In this document: positions 1 through 11,961 of the stretch, in pieces | Layout of the letters: each line of letters opens with the position of its first letter | Position numbering within the stretch: position 1 is the first letter of the stretch | Assembly: GCA_016987375.1 (NCBI GenBank) | Contig: PJRA01000040.1 | Location: forward strand, 347,449 to 407,767 | Source of the DNA: Brachionus koreanus | Lineage: Eukaryota > Rotifera > Eurotatoria > Ploima > Brachionidae | DNA: 60,319 nucleotides | Direction: 5' to 3' | Notes under the pieces: model-generated | Databases searched by the model: none | What the model saw: only the letters and a program-made list of their open reading frames with translations | What the model was told of the DNA's origin: nothing | Translations under genes and position numbers: made by a program

Positions 1-78
1 AAAATATTTAAAATTTTTATTACAAGTAACAAAAAAAAAAGGTTTTAATTCAATTTTACACATAAAAACTAAATATAT

Positions 79-3000
79 TCATTCATCGTTTGAGTTGATC
101 GCTTTTGTGTAACTGTTTCTTCTAGCTGATTTTGTGTCAATGTCATCCAATGTTTTAGATCTTGATTCTGTATGCTTTGACTGAAATAACATGGAAGCAT
201 TTGTTTTAGACGATACTAAATTATCCGAATTGTCTGTTATATCTGAAGAATCGAATGGATCTGCGGCTACTGGGCTCGTATTCCTTAAGCGATCACACTC
301 GTTTTTTCTAAACACCAAAATCTTCGATACTTTCTTGGTATTTTCACCCTCTTGAGCTACAATAAATGCAGGCATCGGAAATTTGCGCTCATTATCACTA
401 TTTCTATTATCGCATTTGTTCTTATTCATTTTGTGCAGTAGATAAAAGAGTATAGATATGAAAATAAAGATTGTTGGTCCAATAACTGCTATCATTATGA
501 ATATTCTTGACTCGATAAACGTCAATTCACAATGCTTTTCGTCTGATTCGTCTCCGGTATCACAATTTAAAATGCCGTCACATACAAGGCTTTTGCTGAT
601 GCAATACCGATAAGTTTGCTGACACAGAAAATTTTTCGAGTCTATGCAATATTCACCACCTTTGCATTGAAAGTCTTCTTGACAGTCATCAGCTAATCGA
701 ATGCCATTCCATGTAGCGAAAAATCCATTTTTGGTTGTTGGAGAACTTTTTTTTGTCGAGCTTGTGTGAACTGTTTCATGTCTGTTCATGTTTTTGTTTC
801 CTATTTTAAAAAAAATAAGAAAAAGCATTGCTTAATAGTTAAATGGTGAAATTCAGAGTTGTTTTAAAGTCCAAAATTAAAGTCCAAGTACAGACTTTTA
901 TTTTTTTATTTTTTATAAAAGAAAATTTTTATTAATAACAATTTAAAGTAAAATTTTTTCTTTTAAATAATCGGTTAAAGCACTTCAAAATATTGTTTTA
1001 GTTTTTTTTTAAAAAAAATAACAACACCAAATATTTCTAGACTAATGAAGCTTTGGAATATTACCATCGCTAAAAACTCAGAAAACAGACTTTATCTGTC
1101 TATTAATTAATTCAAAAAACGATCATGTTCTTAACAGTAAACGTAGTTAAACCCAACTACGTTTACTGTTAAGTTCTATTGTGAACTTATAGCTTCATAA
1201 TAGAATTGAAGGTAGTTTAATACTAAAAATAAATGACATGTTGAAGTTTATGATCAAAATTTCCAAAAAAGTCCGGACTTGGACTTGGCTTGAGACTTGT
1301 GACTTTTAAACAACTCTGGAAGAAATGATATTTTTTGATTTTCTGCTTTAAAAAAATAATAAAATTAATAAATGATTTTTTTCTATGTTAAAAAATAAAT
1401 TAATTATAAAAGTTTGAATCAATTTAATTACAAAGGATGTTCCGCTTGATGAGAATCGAACTACTAAAAATAAAGAAGCTCTAGAAAAACCATCGATTGA
1501 GACATAAACAAGAATCGAAATAAATGATGCAGATGATGAAGACATTTCAATTTTTATTGATCAAAAAAAAAAGACAAAAATATTAAGTGCAAGAAAAACA
1601 GCAAATTTTGGTTAAAAGACCAAGAGGAAGACCAAGAAAAATTTAATTACAAAATCAAGAACAACCAACGATCAAAAGTATTTATCAATTCTAAGGAGAC
1701 AACATGGAAATGCATAAATATATTTTTTATTCATAATTTTAACTGATTATTTTTTCCTTTAAATAATTTTTACTATATTTTATTTTATTTTTTTATTCTG
1801 CATGAACAATAGCTTGGTACTGAAAACAATTAAATAAATAATTTGACTTAACCCTCATGCAGCTTTGATCGGGTCTTTTTTTCTTTTTTATTTTTTTGTT
1901 AAACACTTAATTTGATGGAAATAATTTTTGATTGTTAATTAAATTAAAGCTTGTTAGAAAAGAAATTGCTGACATTGTCTGTTAAACGATTTTAGATAAA
2001 AAATGATTTTATTGTTTTCAAAAGGCTTTTTTTCCCCAAAAATTACACTTTTTTACAAAAATTATCTACTATTTACAAAAAATATTTTATTTCACAAAAT
2101 TAATTTTCTTTACCAATAAGTATATGAATAAATAAAATGTCAATTATCATTTTAATTTTTACTTTTTACAAACCATTCTTTTGCTTTAGCCTTTCTCCCT
2201 CTTTTCTTTTTAGAACCTATATTTCTGAAGCTAAAATCAATTTCGGTTAACTTTGTCTTCACTGCTACAGCTATGATATGTTTACATAAGTTGAATTTCA
2301 TATAATTTTTACATGTACAAGTGCTTAATATCCATTCAGTTTTGTTTAATTTAACTCGTTTTATACACTTGTTGAGCAAAACAAATTGTTGGAAATCAAA
2401 GCTATTCCGAAAGCATTGGCAGTTTGTTTGTTTACACTCTATTATCTCATTAATACAAGTCAAATGATTCATCGTCTGTTTCATTTCTAGAAACTAAATA
2501 GATATCATGATCTTTGAGTAATTTAATTTTTGGCTTTGACTCCAAATAATCATCAGATTCGTTCCATAAATTGACTTTTTGAATAATTAGATAACTTATG
2601 TAATTAAAAATATTTTTTAGACATAAGTGTTTTTTAAAATGCATGTATATTTATTGTAAACATAAATTAATTTTGGTTAAAAAAAAAGACAAATTAGTTG
2701 TAGAAAGATATTATCCCTTTTCAAAATTTCACAGGATCATTTTTAATCCATCTTAGTAAGCAATGATATTTTTCTACTTCTAGCTGCATGAGGATTAATA
2801 AAATCAAGCCGGAAAGATCTTTTGCTAATCTTAGTCGTGTTTGCTTCGGTAAAAGTGGCCTACTCAAACCAACCACTAGCTACCTGAGCTTACTAAACGA
2901 ATGCTACAGTAAAGTTCAAATGTCTAAGAAAATATGATGGAAAAGTTCTTAAAAATAAACTTAAATTAAATCATTTTTAAATAAATAAATGTGTTTCAGC

Positions 3001-5229
3001 CAAACCTTCAACTTATGCCAAAACAGAATTAGATTATTGAACTATTGTCAATTATGAAGATTTTAGCTTTGAAAGCAAGAAAAAAATCTAGTAAAAACAG
3101 TGTGTAATCAGTGACAAATGAGTAAACCAGAAAATAAAATCTGCTAAATCTTAATTAACCTTTTTTCTTTTTTAATTTTTTAAAATTTTTTTAATTTAAT
3201 TCTCTTTAAATTCATTTTTTAACAAATTTCATTTCTTTTCTAAACAAAAGTCCTCAATTTGAATATATTTAAAGGCACTTTAGCTAAAAATTTTTTTTTA
3301 TTAAAAGTAAGTAGAATTAACTCTCCCCTTCTATTCAAAAAATTGAAAATTTTTGCTTATTAAAAATGAATATTTTTGAGCAAAACAAATGTATTCTCTT
3401 CTTAATCTACAAGGTTTCTAATTTTTTTCGGGGTTTTATTTTAGTTAGTCACAGGCACCGAACCGAAAGTTTTATAGCGATGTTTCATATATAATTTTAA
3501 CACTAATTGAATATTTTTTAAATAGAAGATAATTAGAAATCCTTAAATTTTTAGCTAAGTGATAAAAGGACTTATCATGTATTTTGTATCATTTTGAAGG
3601 GCAGAGCTAGTTTTATTAAAAACGATTTTTATCTAATAAATTTTTAAAATAAATTTTAATTTTTTAATGTTTAACTAAATAAACTTATGAAAAAAACTGG
3701 TGCGTCTAAATTTTTGTGCAATACTGTATAAATGATTAGCCATAGAAATATTGGTTATTTAATTTAATGTTTTTCTATAATTAAATATTTGTATCGTTTA
3801 AACACAACTTGAAAAGCCTGATAAAAATTTCTAATCACTTTTGATAACTAAAAGCTACACGAAGAAGCCTACGATGCAATGATTTTAGTAGTTATCTTAA
3901 ATTTGTTTGAAGTTTTGCATTGATTAATTTGGCGGGAAGCCCTTATCAACACATTGTTCAATTACTGCTCAACTTATTTGTTATCTAGAAAAATTGCTTT
4001 TGTGATATTTAGTACAATAGAACAGAACAAAATGTAACTTTTCTTTAAGTCAAAAGTCAAAATCTGTAAGTGCACATGAACTTCTAATTCTCGAAAGGAT
4101 AAGGATTAACAAAACATATTAAAAGCATAAATCTAAAAAAACAGAACATAAAATAAAATCTTAAATATTGAATCCTTAAAAAAGTGAACCAAAACATTTT
4201 AATTTTAAAGATGAAATGAAATAAACTTTTATTTAGCTTATCATTAATTATCAATCGAAAACAATTGACTTATTTGAAAAAAAAAAATTAATTTTTTTAA
4301 ATTTTCAAAATTATGAAATTTTATTATTTTTTCCAAAAATTCTCATCAAAAAAAATTTTTATTCACAACTTACCAATAAATCTAACAACAATTCGATTTC
4401 CCTTTGACTTGTACTGTAAAATACCCTTATGATAATAGGTTAATTTTTCGCATACAACAAAATCAGGCCTAGTCGTATCACTGACATATCCGTCCCAAAT
4501 GCTTATTTGAGATCTGTGACATGGCTCGTTTAGATTAACATCCAAAAATTTAACCAATATGTTCTGATGTTTTTCAACGGTAATGGTCCAAGCACATTCA
4601 ATATCGGAGGGAAACATCATGGGATAGTTGGGTGATGCGATCAAGCTGCCATTGCCAATCAGTTCACTTGGGCCACATATTGGATCGGTTATGAAAGGAA
4701 GTATGTTTAGAGGTGAAAAGTGATAGTAGAATTTGAATCCGCGATAGCTGAGCATTCTATCTGTTTGAAAAACAAGAACCAAAGTTGGACTAGTAGAGAC
4801 TATTTGCCGATCAATTTGACTGCCACAGTGACGAGATCTCCAGTGCAATCGGCTAGTTCCGTCCGATGTGAATACATCTAAAAAATCATAGAAACACTGC
4901 TTTTTCGTATCAGTCTCTTCTTTTGGCTTGGATGTTGTGGGCTGGTTGCTCCGCGTGTTTGTTTGAATAAAGTCCATGAAGTTTATTTGATGCATGGCTG
5001 TGCTCTGTGCCGGCTCTAGTTCAAAGTCTTCCACCTGAATGATTACTCGTTCATTGTCTCGAGCGTAAAATTCGTACCTGCAATCCAAATTGTTCGGATA
5101 AGGGTTCGGATAGTTGGGCGAGTTAATTTCGCCTTGAGGGGACAAGTTGCTGTAGTATTCAAATATGCACTTATCTTGACTGATTGAGTTTCGGATCAAA
5201 AAAATAAATACTACTGCGACAAAGATCAT
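79..5229 (-). CDS. Neto/LEV-10-like CUB-CUB-LDLa single-pass membrane protein
   Basis: Two exons, 4374-5229 and 79-800, join in phase 1 (donor GTAAGT, acceptor TAG) to give 525 residues; neither exon is complete alone. Start is the ATG at 5229, giving a hydrophobic signal peptide (MIFVAVVFIFLIRNSISQ). CUB 1 is about residues 22-175 and carries a 40-residue insertion rich in Thr, Lys and Pro; CUB 2 is about 188-285 (ICGPSELIGNG, SPNYP). An LDL-receptor class A module follows at about 331-376 (CDGILNCDTGDESDEKHC), then a membrane span at about 386-408 and a Ser/Asn-rich cytoplasmic tail of about 117 residues. CUB-CUB-LDLa-TM is the order of Neto proteins, auxiliary subunits of ionotropic glutamate receptors; LEV-10/SOL-type proteins are related. 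A role at synapses is inferred from architecture only. The joining intron is 3.6 kb and contains mobile DNA. Confidence 0.8.
1130..1173. repeat. Perfect 19 bp inverted repeat (hairpin)
   Basis: Arms 1130-1148 and 1155-1173 are exact reverse complements around a 6-base loop (AAACCC). The arm begins CTTAACAGTAAACG. It lies within an intron and could be the centre of a foldback element. Confidence 0.9.
1430..1710 (+). pseudogene. Decayed ORF fragment with an AT-hook
   Basis: Two overlapping frames read like protein when joined by one frameshift near 1610: an acidic stretch (NDADDEDISIFID) followed by KRPRGRPRK, a standard AT-hook core, and then NLITKSRTTND. Stops interrupt both frames. It is probably a relic of a transposon or a DNA-binding gene, inserted in the intron opposite to the host gene. 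The family is not identified. Confidence 0.4.
1852..2794 (-). mobile_element. TTAA-flanked element carrying a SWIM zinc finger
   Basis: The ends are 13 bp inverted repeats, CCCTCATGCAGCT at 1852-1864 and its complement (one mismatch at the outermost base) at 2782-2794. Each is directly bounded outside by TTAA (1848-1851 and 2795-2798), the piggyBac-type target duplication. Inside, on the minus strand, is a SWIM-type coding remnant. The element is 943 bp and too short to be autonomous. Confidence 0.65.
2152..2484 (-). pseudogene. SWIM zinc-finger ORF of the TTAA element
   Basis: The frame contains STCTCKNYMKFNLCKHIIA, the CxCx(n)CxH signature of SWIM zinc fingers, followed by a basic tail (KKKRGRKAKAKEW) like that of invertebrate MULE/SWIM transposon proteins. 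Another frame just upstream (2461-2600, ending DDESFDLY) also reads like protein, so the ORF probably suffered a frameshift near 2470. Only the C-terminal finger part survives; no DDE catalytic domain is visible. SWIM fingers bind DNA or protein; function here is inferred to be as a transposon relic. Confidence 0.6.
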
Positions 5230-6229
5230 TTTATCCAATGCTATTTTAACACTACATAGTTTGATAAATTTTATATAGATAAGTTGATAAATGTCGTGAT
5301 ATATTTAATTGGACTTGTTACTTAATGTTTGCCTCGGGGACAAATGCAACCTATCTGAAACAAAAATTAGACATTTTATTTATTTAGTTAATTAAAAATA
5401 AAATGAAAAAAAAACAAACAATTTTTTAGAAAAAAATTAATTTTTTATAAACTAATAAAATTAATTGGATTTAGAAGCATATTAAGTTAAAAATATGATA
5501 ATGTGTTTATTACTATCAGTTTGTAATAATTTTTTTTTGTTTTGAATAAACCAATTAATAAAAAATTGATGTGTTTGTTTATTATTTATTTATTTTAAAT
5601 TATTAATTTATTTTTTTTTGATTGACAAAAAAGTTTATTGTTTGTAATTAAATCAAATGAAAAAGAAGAAGAATAAGCTAGTTTTGTTTAGGATTTATGT
5701 TATGAATTAAGATCCGATTACCTTTTTATTATTGCTTTATTAGATATATATTGTTCTTAAATTCCGCTTTTTTAATTACTTATTTTTAAGAACGCAAAAA
5801 AAAATTGCTAAAAATTGTTTATTTACTACACTTTAAATTTATCTTTTTTTGAGCAAAATTTCACTAAAAAAAAATTTTGTTTACAAATAATCATATTTAG
5901 GATTCTTTTGAGGATTCGATTTCTTATTTTTTTGATTAAAAGAGAAGCTTTTAAAAAAAATTGATTTTTAAAAAACAAAAACCAAAATAAATTTTCTTAT
6001 TTTGTTAATTTTTTAGGTATGGGCCATTTTTTATTCATTATTTTATTCTACTTATTTAGCGCATTTGTTAGGATCTGATAGTTCTCGTTTGTAGCATAAA
6101 TGACATAATAGCTTTATTAATAAATGACCACTTCTGGCTCAAACAAATATTAAAGGAAATAAGAAATATAAATTTAACGTCTTAGTAAATTGCCCACACT
6201 TTAAGCACTCACTTACTTAATGATCAACT
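5230..6229. other. Intergenic, nothing recognised
   Basis: Upstream region of the Neto-like gene. AT-rich with homopolymer runs; I see no coding exon, RNA gene or clear repeat. Confidence 0.6.
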
Positions 6230-7057
6230 CGTTTCCAAATAATATAAATCGCACTAATCCTATACGCTGATGATATCCTACACCTGAGTACAGCAAAAAG
6301 CAAAATCTAAAGAGCGATCGAATTTTGTGAAACATATGGAAAAAAGAACGAAATAAAATTCAACCCAGAAAAGACTCAACTCATTACATTTAGTAGCAAG
6401 AAAAATAGAGAAAAAATGATAGAGATTAAAATGGGCTCAAAAATATTAAAAAATACCCAAAAAATAAAATACCTGGGAGTGATGATCAATTCGAAAAACG
6501 ACAACATTGACCATGTAGAGAAAAGGATAAAAAATGCGATAAAAAGCGCAAACAGCATAGGAAACATTGGCGTTATGAATACACCGTTAAAAAAATATCA
6601 AAACCTTCCTCTACAAGACATTCTGCCGACCAATACTCACTTATGGATGCGAGGCAATCAAGCTAAACCAGATTCACTTAAAAAAATTAAAACAACAGAT
6701 GGCAACTTGGTGAAGAAAATGTTTGGACTCTGCAAGAGATCAAGAATAACAAAACTGATGACCGCCCTTAATGTGGAACCAATGAAAAGAGTATTGGTAA
6801 AGAGAAAACTGTCCTTCATAATTAGATTAGCAAAAAACAAATTTACAAAAACACTAGTGAACAATATCCTAAATGAAACAAGAGATAAAGAAAATAGAAC
6901 TAGCAAAAAATCCGTGATAGATGAAATGAAAACAATCCTAGAAGAAAAAGACAATATAGAAAATATGACAGCCAAAGCAAGTGATAGGATAAAGCTTGCT
7001 TTTATGTTAAACTATAAAGAATTAATTGCTCTTCAAAATCTCTTCAAACATGTATAA
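6230..7057 (+). mobile_element. LINE reverse transcriptase remnant (palm to C-terminus)
   Basis: The frame starting about 6254 reads LILYADDILHLSTAKSKI with the YADD catalytic motif of reverse transcriptases at 6263-6274. It then has an in-frame TAA near 6311, resumes with NEIKFNPEKTQLITFSSKK and IKYLGVMINSKNDN, and runs to a stop at 7057. This is the palm/thumb order of non-LTR retrotransposons (Jockey/RTE-like). The 5' part (endonuclease and fingers) is missing, so it is a 5'-truncated, dead copy. The C-terminal piece (KKMFGLCKRSRITKLM) differs from that of the LINE tails in the introns at 15955 and 28265, indicating another family. Confidence 0.75.
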
Positions 7058-10000
7058 CTCTTTGTTTTTTTAATTTAAAAAAAAATTCTAAAATGAAATT
7101 TTAAATTAAGGCATTGTTACGATCATTATCGAAGAGAAAAAGATCTATCAGAAAGAACAGCTAATTTGTTCGACACGATATGATTCCTTTTCCCATTTAA
7201 AAAATTTTTGAAAATTTTTCCTATTTTTTTTTATTCTTAGAAAAAAAAATAATTTTTACTTTATTTAAATTTACAAATTTCAACTTTGCTTTTGACCATA
7301 TTAAAAAATAAAAGGGACTTCAAATTTCATTTAACTATCAAACAAAGTTCTTCATTCTAATCTATAATAAAATTATTTGTTAGTATAACAAAAAAAAGAA
7401 TATATTCAAATGTAGATTTGATTCTTTAAAATAGTAGAAAATGCAAAAAAAAAATTCTGACAAAAAATTTAAACTTAATTAAATTAGATTAAAGAAGAGA
7501 ATTTTTAGCATTCTTGCGTTTAAACAAATTTTTGAATCTAACTGTAACTTGATAAAGTTTAAATATTAATTTTAATACGATTATTTTGCTTATCTAAATG
7601 AGATTTATGTTTATTCACTTAATGATACAAAAAAAGAAATAGCCTGACAATAAACATAAAAGTTGTATTCTTTAATTCCGTCAGACCAAATGAAAACATT
7701 TGATATTTGACATTGTTTTGTGTTTTATCTAGGAAAAAAATTAATTAACTTCAATAACAAAAAATAAAAAAAAATTGACTCTCAAGAGAACTTAAAATGA
7801 TGGAAAAATTATAAATTCACAACAGTAGAGCATTTGTTTGAATATAAGCGTCACCAATAATTCAAATGGTTGTGCATGCAGATAGAAAAAATTTATATAC
7901 ATCGGAAGTTCCATGGGTGGCAATACTCATTAGCTATAGATTAAAGTATCGCTAGCCGATCGGATAAAAATGCTTGAACATGAAAATAAAACAAAAATAA
8001 ATTGAAGATAAATAAATTGCAGTTTTTGGAGTTTTATTTAAAATCAATAAATAATTAGTCACAGCGTATTAAACTTATTAAATTAGCACTAAATTAAACA
8101 AAAACAATATTGCTTGTAGAAATGATATTGATTGTGTCGAGACAAGCCTAAGGTTTTATCATTATTATTTTATTTTATTCTGACTACTAACTTGTAGAGC
8201 ATAGAATTCGGATGAGATTCTTGCAATCTAGAAATTGACAGTGATTAGTTAAGATCAGTCATTTAATCAGATATTTATTTATTTATTGACAAATTAGAAA
8301 AACTGACAGTTAAAGTTAAAAATTCAATTTCAAAATTAGTTTGTTATTTTATATCTTGAGAGATTTAAAAAATAAGAAAAAAAGAGAACAAAACTATAAA
8401 ACTTAATTATTTTGTTTCAAAATTGCAATTGCTTTCATTTGTGGAAAAACTAATTAGAGAGATAAGACTAAAAGCGAATCACAAGTATATTTATATATTT
8501 GTTGGCCGATTAGTTTATTGTTTGCAGGCGCAATTAAAAGCTCGAATAACCAGCAATCGATAAACTTTGTTTTAATTTGGTTTTTAGGCTCAATTAAATT
8601 CGACTTACTTAAATTAATTTGTTCACATCTTCTTACTCTTTCTATTGTTCTATGCGGTTAATTATTGCAAAATGCCTTTAAATACTTAACACTAGTTCAT
8701 CATTGAAAGACAAAAAAATCGTCACTTTAAATCAAACAAAAGTAGCTTCTGCTTTAGAAATTGTGTTAGCAGAAATCAATGGTTAGAGTCATCTTGACCA
8801 GCTTTGATAAAAAGGTGATGCTGGTAGAAATTTCAAGGGGTAATACATTTTGAGCTTGCTTCACACATCATGTTTCTCCAAACTATCATACTTACACTTT
8901 CATTGCACTGCAATTTTACTTTCAAAATTTCAATTTAAAAAATTAAGCCAAAAATTATTTTATTGATTTCAAAATCAACTAATTTAAATATTTTATTTTA
9001 AAAAATTGTAAAAAAAAACCTAAATTTTTAATAAAAATTTTTCTAGCTTTTTTTTTTCAGTTTAAAATTCATCTCTGTGGTGTAAACTTTTTATGTTTAA
9101 AGATTACACAGTTAGATAAGAATTATATATCCATTTCTATTAATTAATTAAAAAGCAAAAGATTACTAGACTATTACATTTGGGCATTATTAAATTAAAA
9201 CTAAATTTACTCTTTCACTTTAGCTTGGCTTTAAAAAAATGTTTGGTAGTTGTCCTTTGATATGGTTTAATGTGGAGAAACAAGTCTAAAATTTTGTTAA
9301 GAAATATGAAATCTAGCGGAGAACATTGAGGAAAGAAATATGGTTTTAAGAAACTGCAATTATCATTATTGCAGATTACACAAAAATTAATTGACCAAGT
9401 AACCCCGAAATTTTTTTAACAAGCTATTATTTTTCTTGCTTTTAATTTAACTATACAATAAAAATTTGAAATTATAAATAGATTTAATTTTCTAAATGCC
9501 ATAAAAGTGCTAATCTATGATACCATAAAAACTTGCTTACATATTTGTGGAAAAAATGATTCACGAATTTTCCTGAAATCTATCTAATAAAAAATAAATT
9601 TTTACTAGTTTTTTTCTTGGTTGAAATTAAAAATTCTGTTCTAAATGATGAAATGACAGTTGAGAGAAAACTCTCGCTAACTAAAATAGCCTAATTTACG
9701 GACAACACCTAAAAATTAGAAAAAAAAATCAATAACAGACCATATTAGTTGGATGAGTAAATCAGACGGCAAGATAGCATTTAAAAAAGGTCCAGTTAAT
9801 CATTTTTTTAAAAATATTTTATGATATATCAAAAAAAAAAGTAAACATTGACTTAATGCCATTTTTAAGACAAAATGAATAAAAAGATGAGTCTAAAGTT
9901 TAAAAATTTTTTTATTAATAAAAAATTAATTGAATTTTTAATTTTTTTTTTTCAAATCGATCTTGATACTGTCAAAATCAACAAAATCCTAGATAAAAAT

Positions 10001-11961
10001 GTCATTTTTGACACAATTAACAACATCTTATAGATATTTTGAAAGATTTATTAAAAATAAAATAACCTCATATCATTTAAAATGAAATCAATTGCTTAAA
10101 TTTACTTTTTAGAACTAAAAGAAAATTTTGAATAAATAAATCGAAATAAATTAACAAATTAGTATAAATAAATGGTCTAATATGACTATTAAATGAAGCG
10201 ATTAGGCTTAAATCAATTAAATAAATTCTTTGATAGATGAAGTTAAAATTCTGGTTCGGACTATACGTTCAAGTCAAATTAATAGATAAATAATTTTAGT
10301 TTTAATCGATAAACAGAAACACTATTGAATTCAATTAGTTAAATTTAACATGCTTCAAAAGTTTAAAATTAGCTTTTTAAAGATAGAATTAATTCGAGAC
10401 CAAATAAATTAATTATTTTCGAGGAAAATAATTAAAATATTTTACCTAAGAATTAACAATTTGGCAGATAATTATAAAAAAGAAGCTTAACTCTTGAATG
10501 TTTCAAGAGGTTTTAGCTAATTCTAAGACAAATGGGTCCAAGTAATTTTAATTTAAGTGACAATCTATCAAAAAGAAAAAATTGAGTGCCGAAAATTTTT
10601 TTTCATCAATTTAAATTTATTGACTTATTTGAATTAGTCATTCGTTTTGTTGGAATAATATTTTTTTTGGACTTCCTTTCTTTTTTAAAATTAATGATAT
10701 AAATTTAGCCCGATTAATTATATAAAAGTTATTTATTTATTTTTTTTGAAGATAATTGAATATAATTTTTTTAACTGACTAAAACAATTGCACAAAAATA
10801 AATGCTTTTATGAAATATCGGATACAAATAAAATTTTTCGATTCCGTTTTGTAGAAATTAAAAAAAATATTTTTTTTTTCTTTGAAAAAAAAATTCAAAA
10901 AAGCGTTTTATTTAAATTTCAAATGAATATAATTGTTTTTGCCAAAACTTGTAGGTTTTAAAAGATCGATAAAAATTAAGGAATTTTTTTAGAAGAAGAG
11001 AAATTTTATATTTTTGTTTACAAGAATATAAAAATGGTTTAAATTTTTTTCAATCAAAGAAATATAAGCATTTTTTATTTATTTTTTTATTTATTTACAT
11101 GTCTAATGTCTAATTGAAATTACACAACAAGTAATATCAAATTTCTTCAAAATCCTCCAAAAATTTTTATTTTAATTTTTTTATCTTAGTTTATTTTAAA
11201 AAATCATGTTCTCGGTTGGAATGAAAATTCCAAAGCTAAATCGATACTTCATTTTGTAGAGAATTTAATCATTAGAAGTTAACTGATTAAACTAACTTTT
11301 AATTTGTTTTCATCAGAGGTTTTTTTTTTTTTCACAAATTTATGATTAAATTACTTTAACTTATTACTACTTATTTGAGGTAATTTAATTAAACTTAAAA
11401 AAAAATAAAAAATTTTAATTCTTTATTTAAAAATTTATTGTGTTTAGAAAAAAGAAATATTTAATTACTAAAAATATGAGTCTTTAAAGTTATAAATGTA
11501 ATTTAAGTGTATAAACAACTTCTGGTTTTCTTCTGCAAAAAAATTTGTGGTACAAGTTCTTGAAAATGCATTGACTTTCGATCTCTTGTTTACCCTGGTT
11601 GGTGAAAATCATGGAAAATCATTCCCCTAATCTGTTTTTTCTTCTTAAATAGCCTTTTTTTAATCAGCTAATGGTTGCACATCTGGACACCTGGCTTGGA
11701 ATCGACGTCTCAGTTATTCCCAGCCAATTTTTTCTATAAACATAGGCAATCCTTGTACCATATAAGAGTTAAAATAATTCAGACATCTTAAATGTTTTAT
11801 TAAATAATTTAGGTTATTCTTGTAAAATGACTTTAAAAAATTATATTATAACTTAAATGTTTAAATACAATGAAAAAAAAAATATATATTTGATAAATGC
11901 CTTTTCGATAAACGACCATTTTTTTCTTTAAAATTAAATCTAATTTACATAAATTTTTAAC
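7058..11961. other. 4.9 kb gene-free stretch
   Basis: Very AT-rich sequence with A and T runs and frequent stops in all frames. I see no exon with recognisable protein, no tRNA-like boxes and no long repeat. Distal regulatory DNA for the flanking genes is possible but not demonstrated. Confidence 0.55.

Larger units (their letters stand above)
801..4373 (-). other. Long intron of the Neto-like gene
   Basis: This 3573 bp intron has consensus GT-AG ends and matching phase on both sides. It contains a hairpin at 1130-1173, a decayed AT-hook reading frame near 1430-1710 and the TTAA-flanked SWIM element at 1852-2794. From 2800 to 4373 I see only AT-rich DNA without coding signal. Confidence 0.75.
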
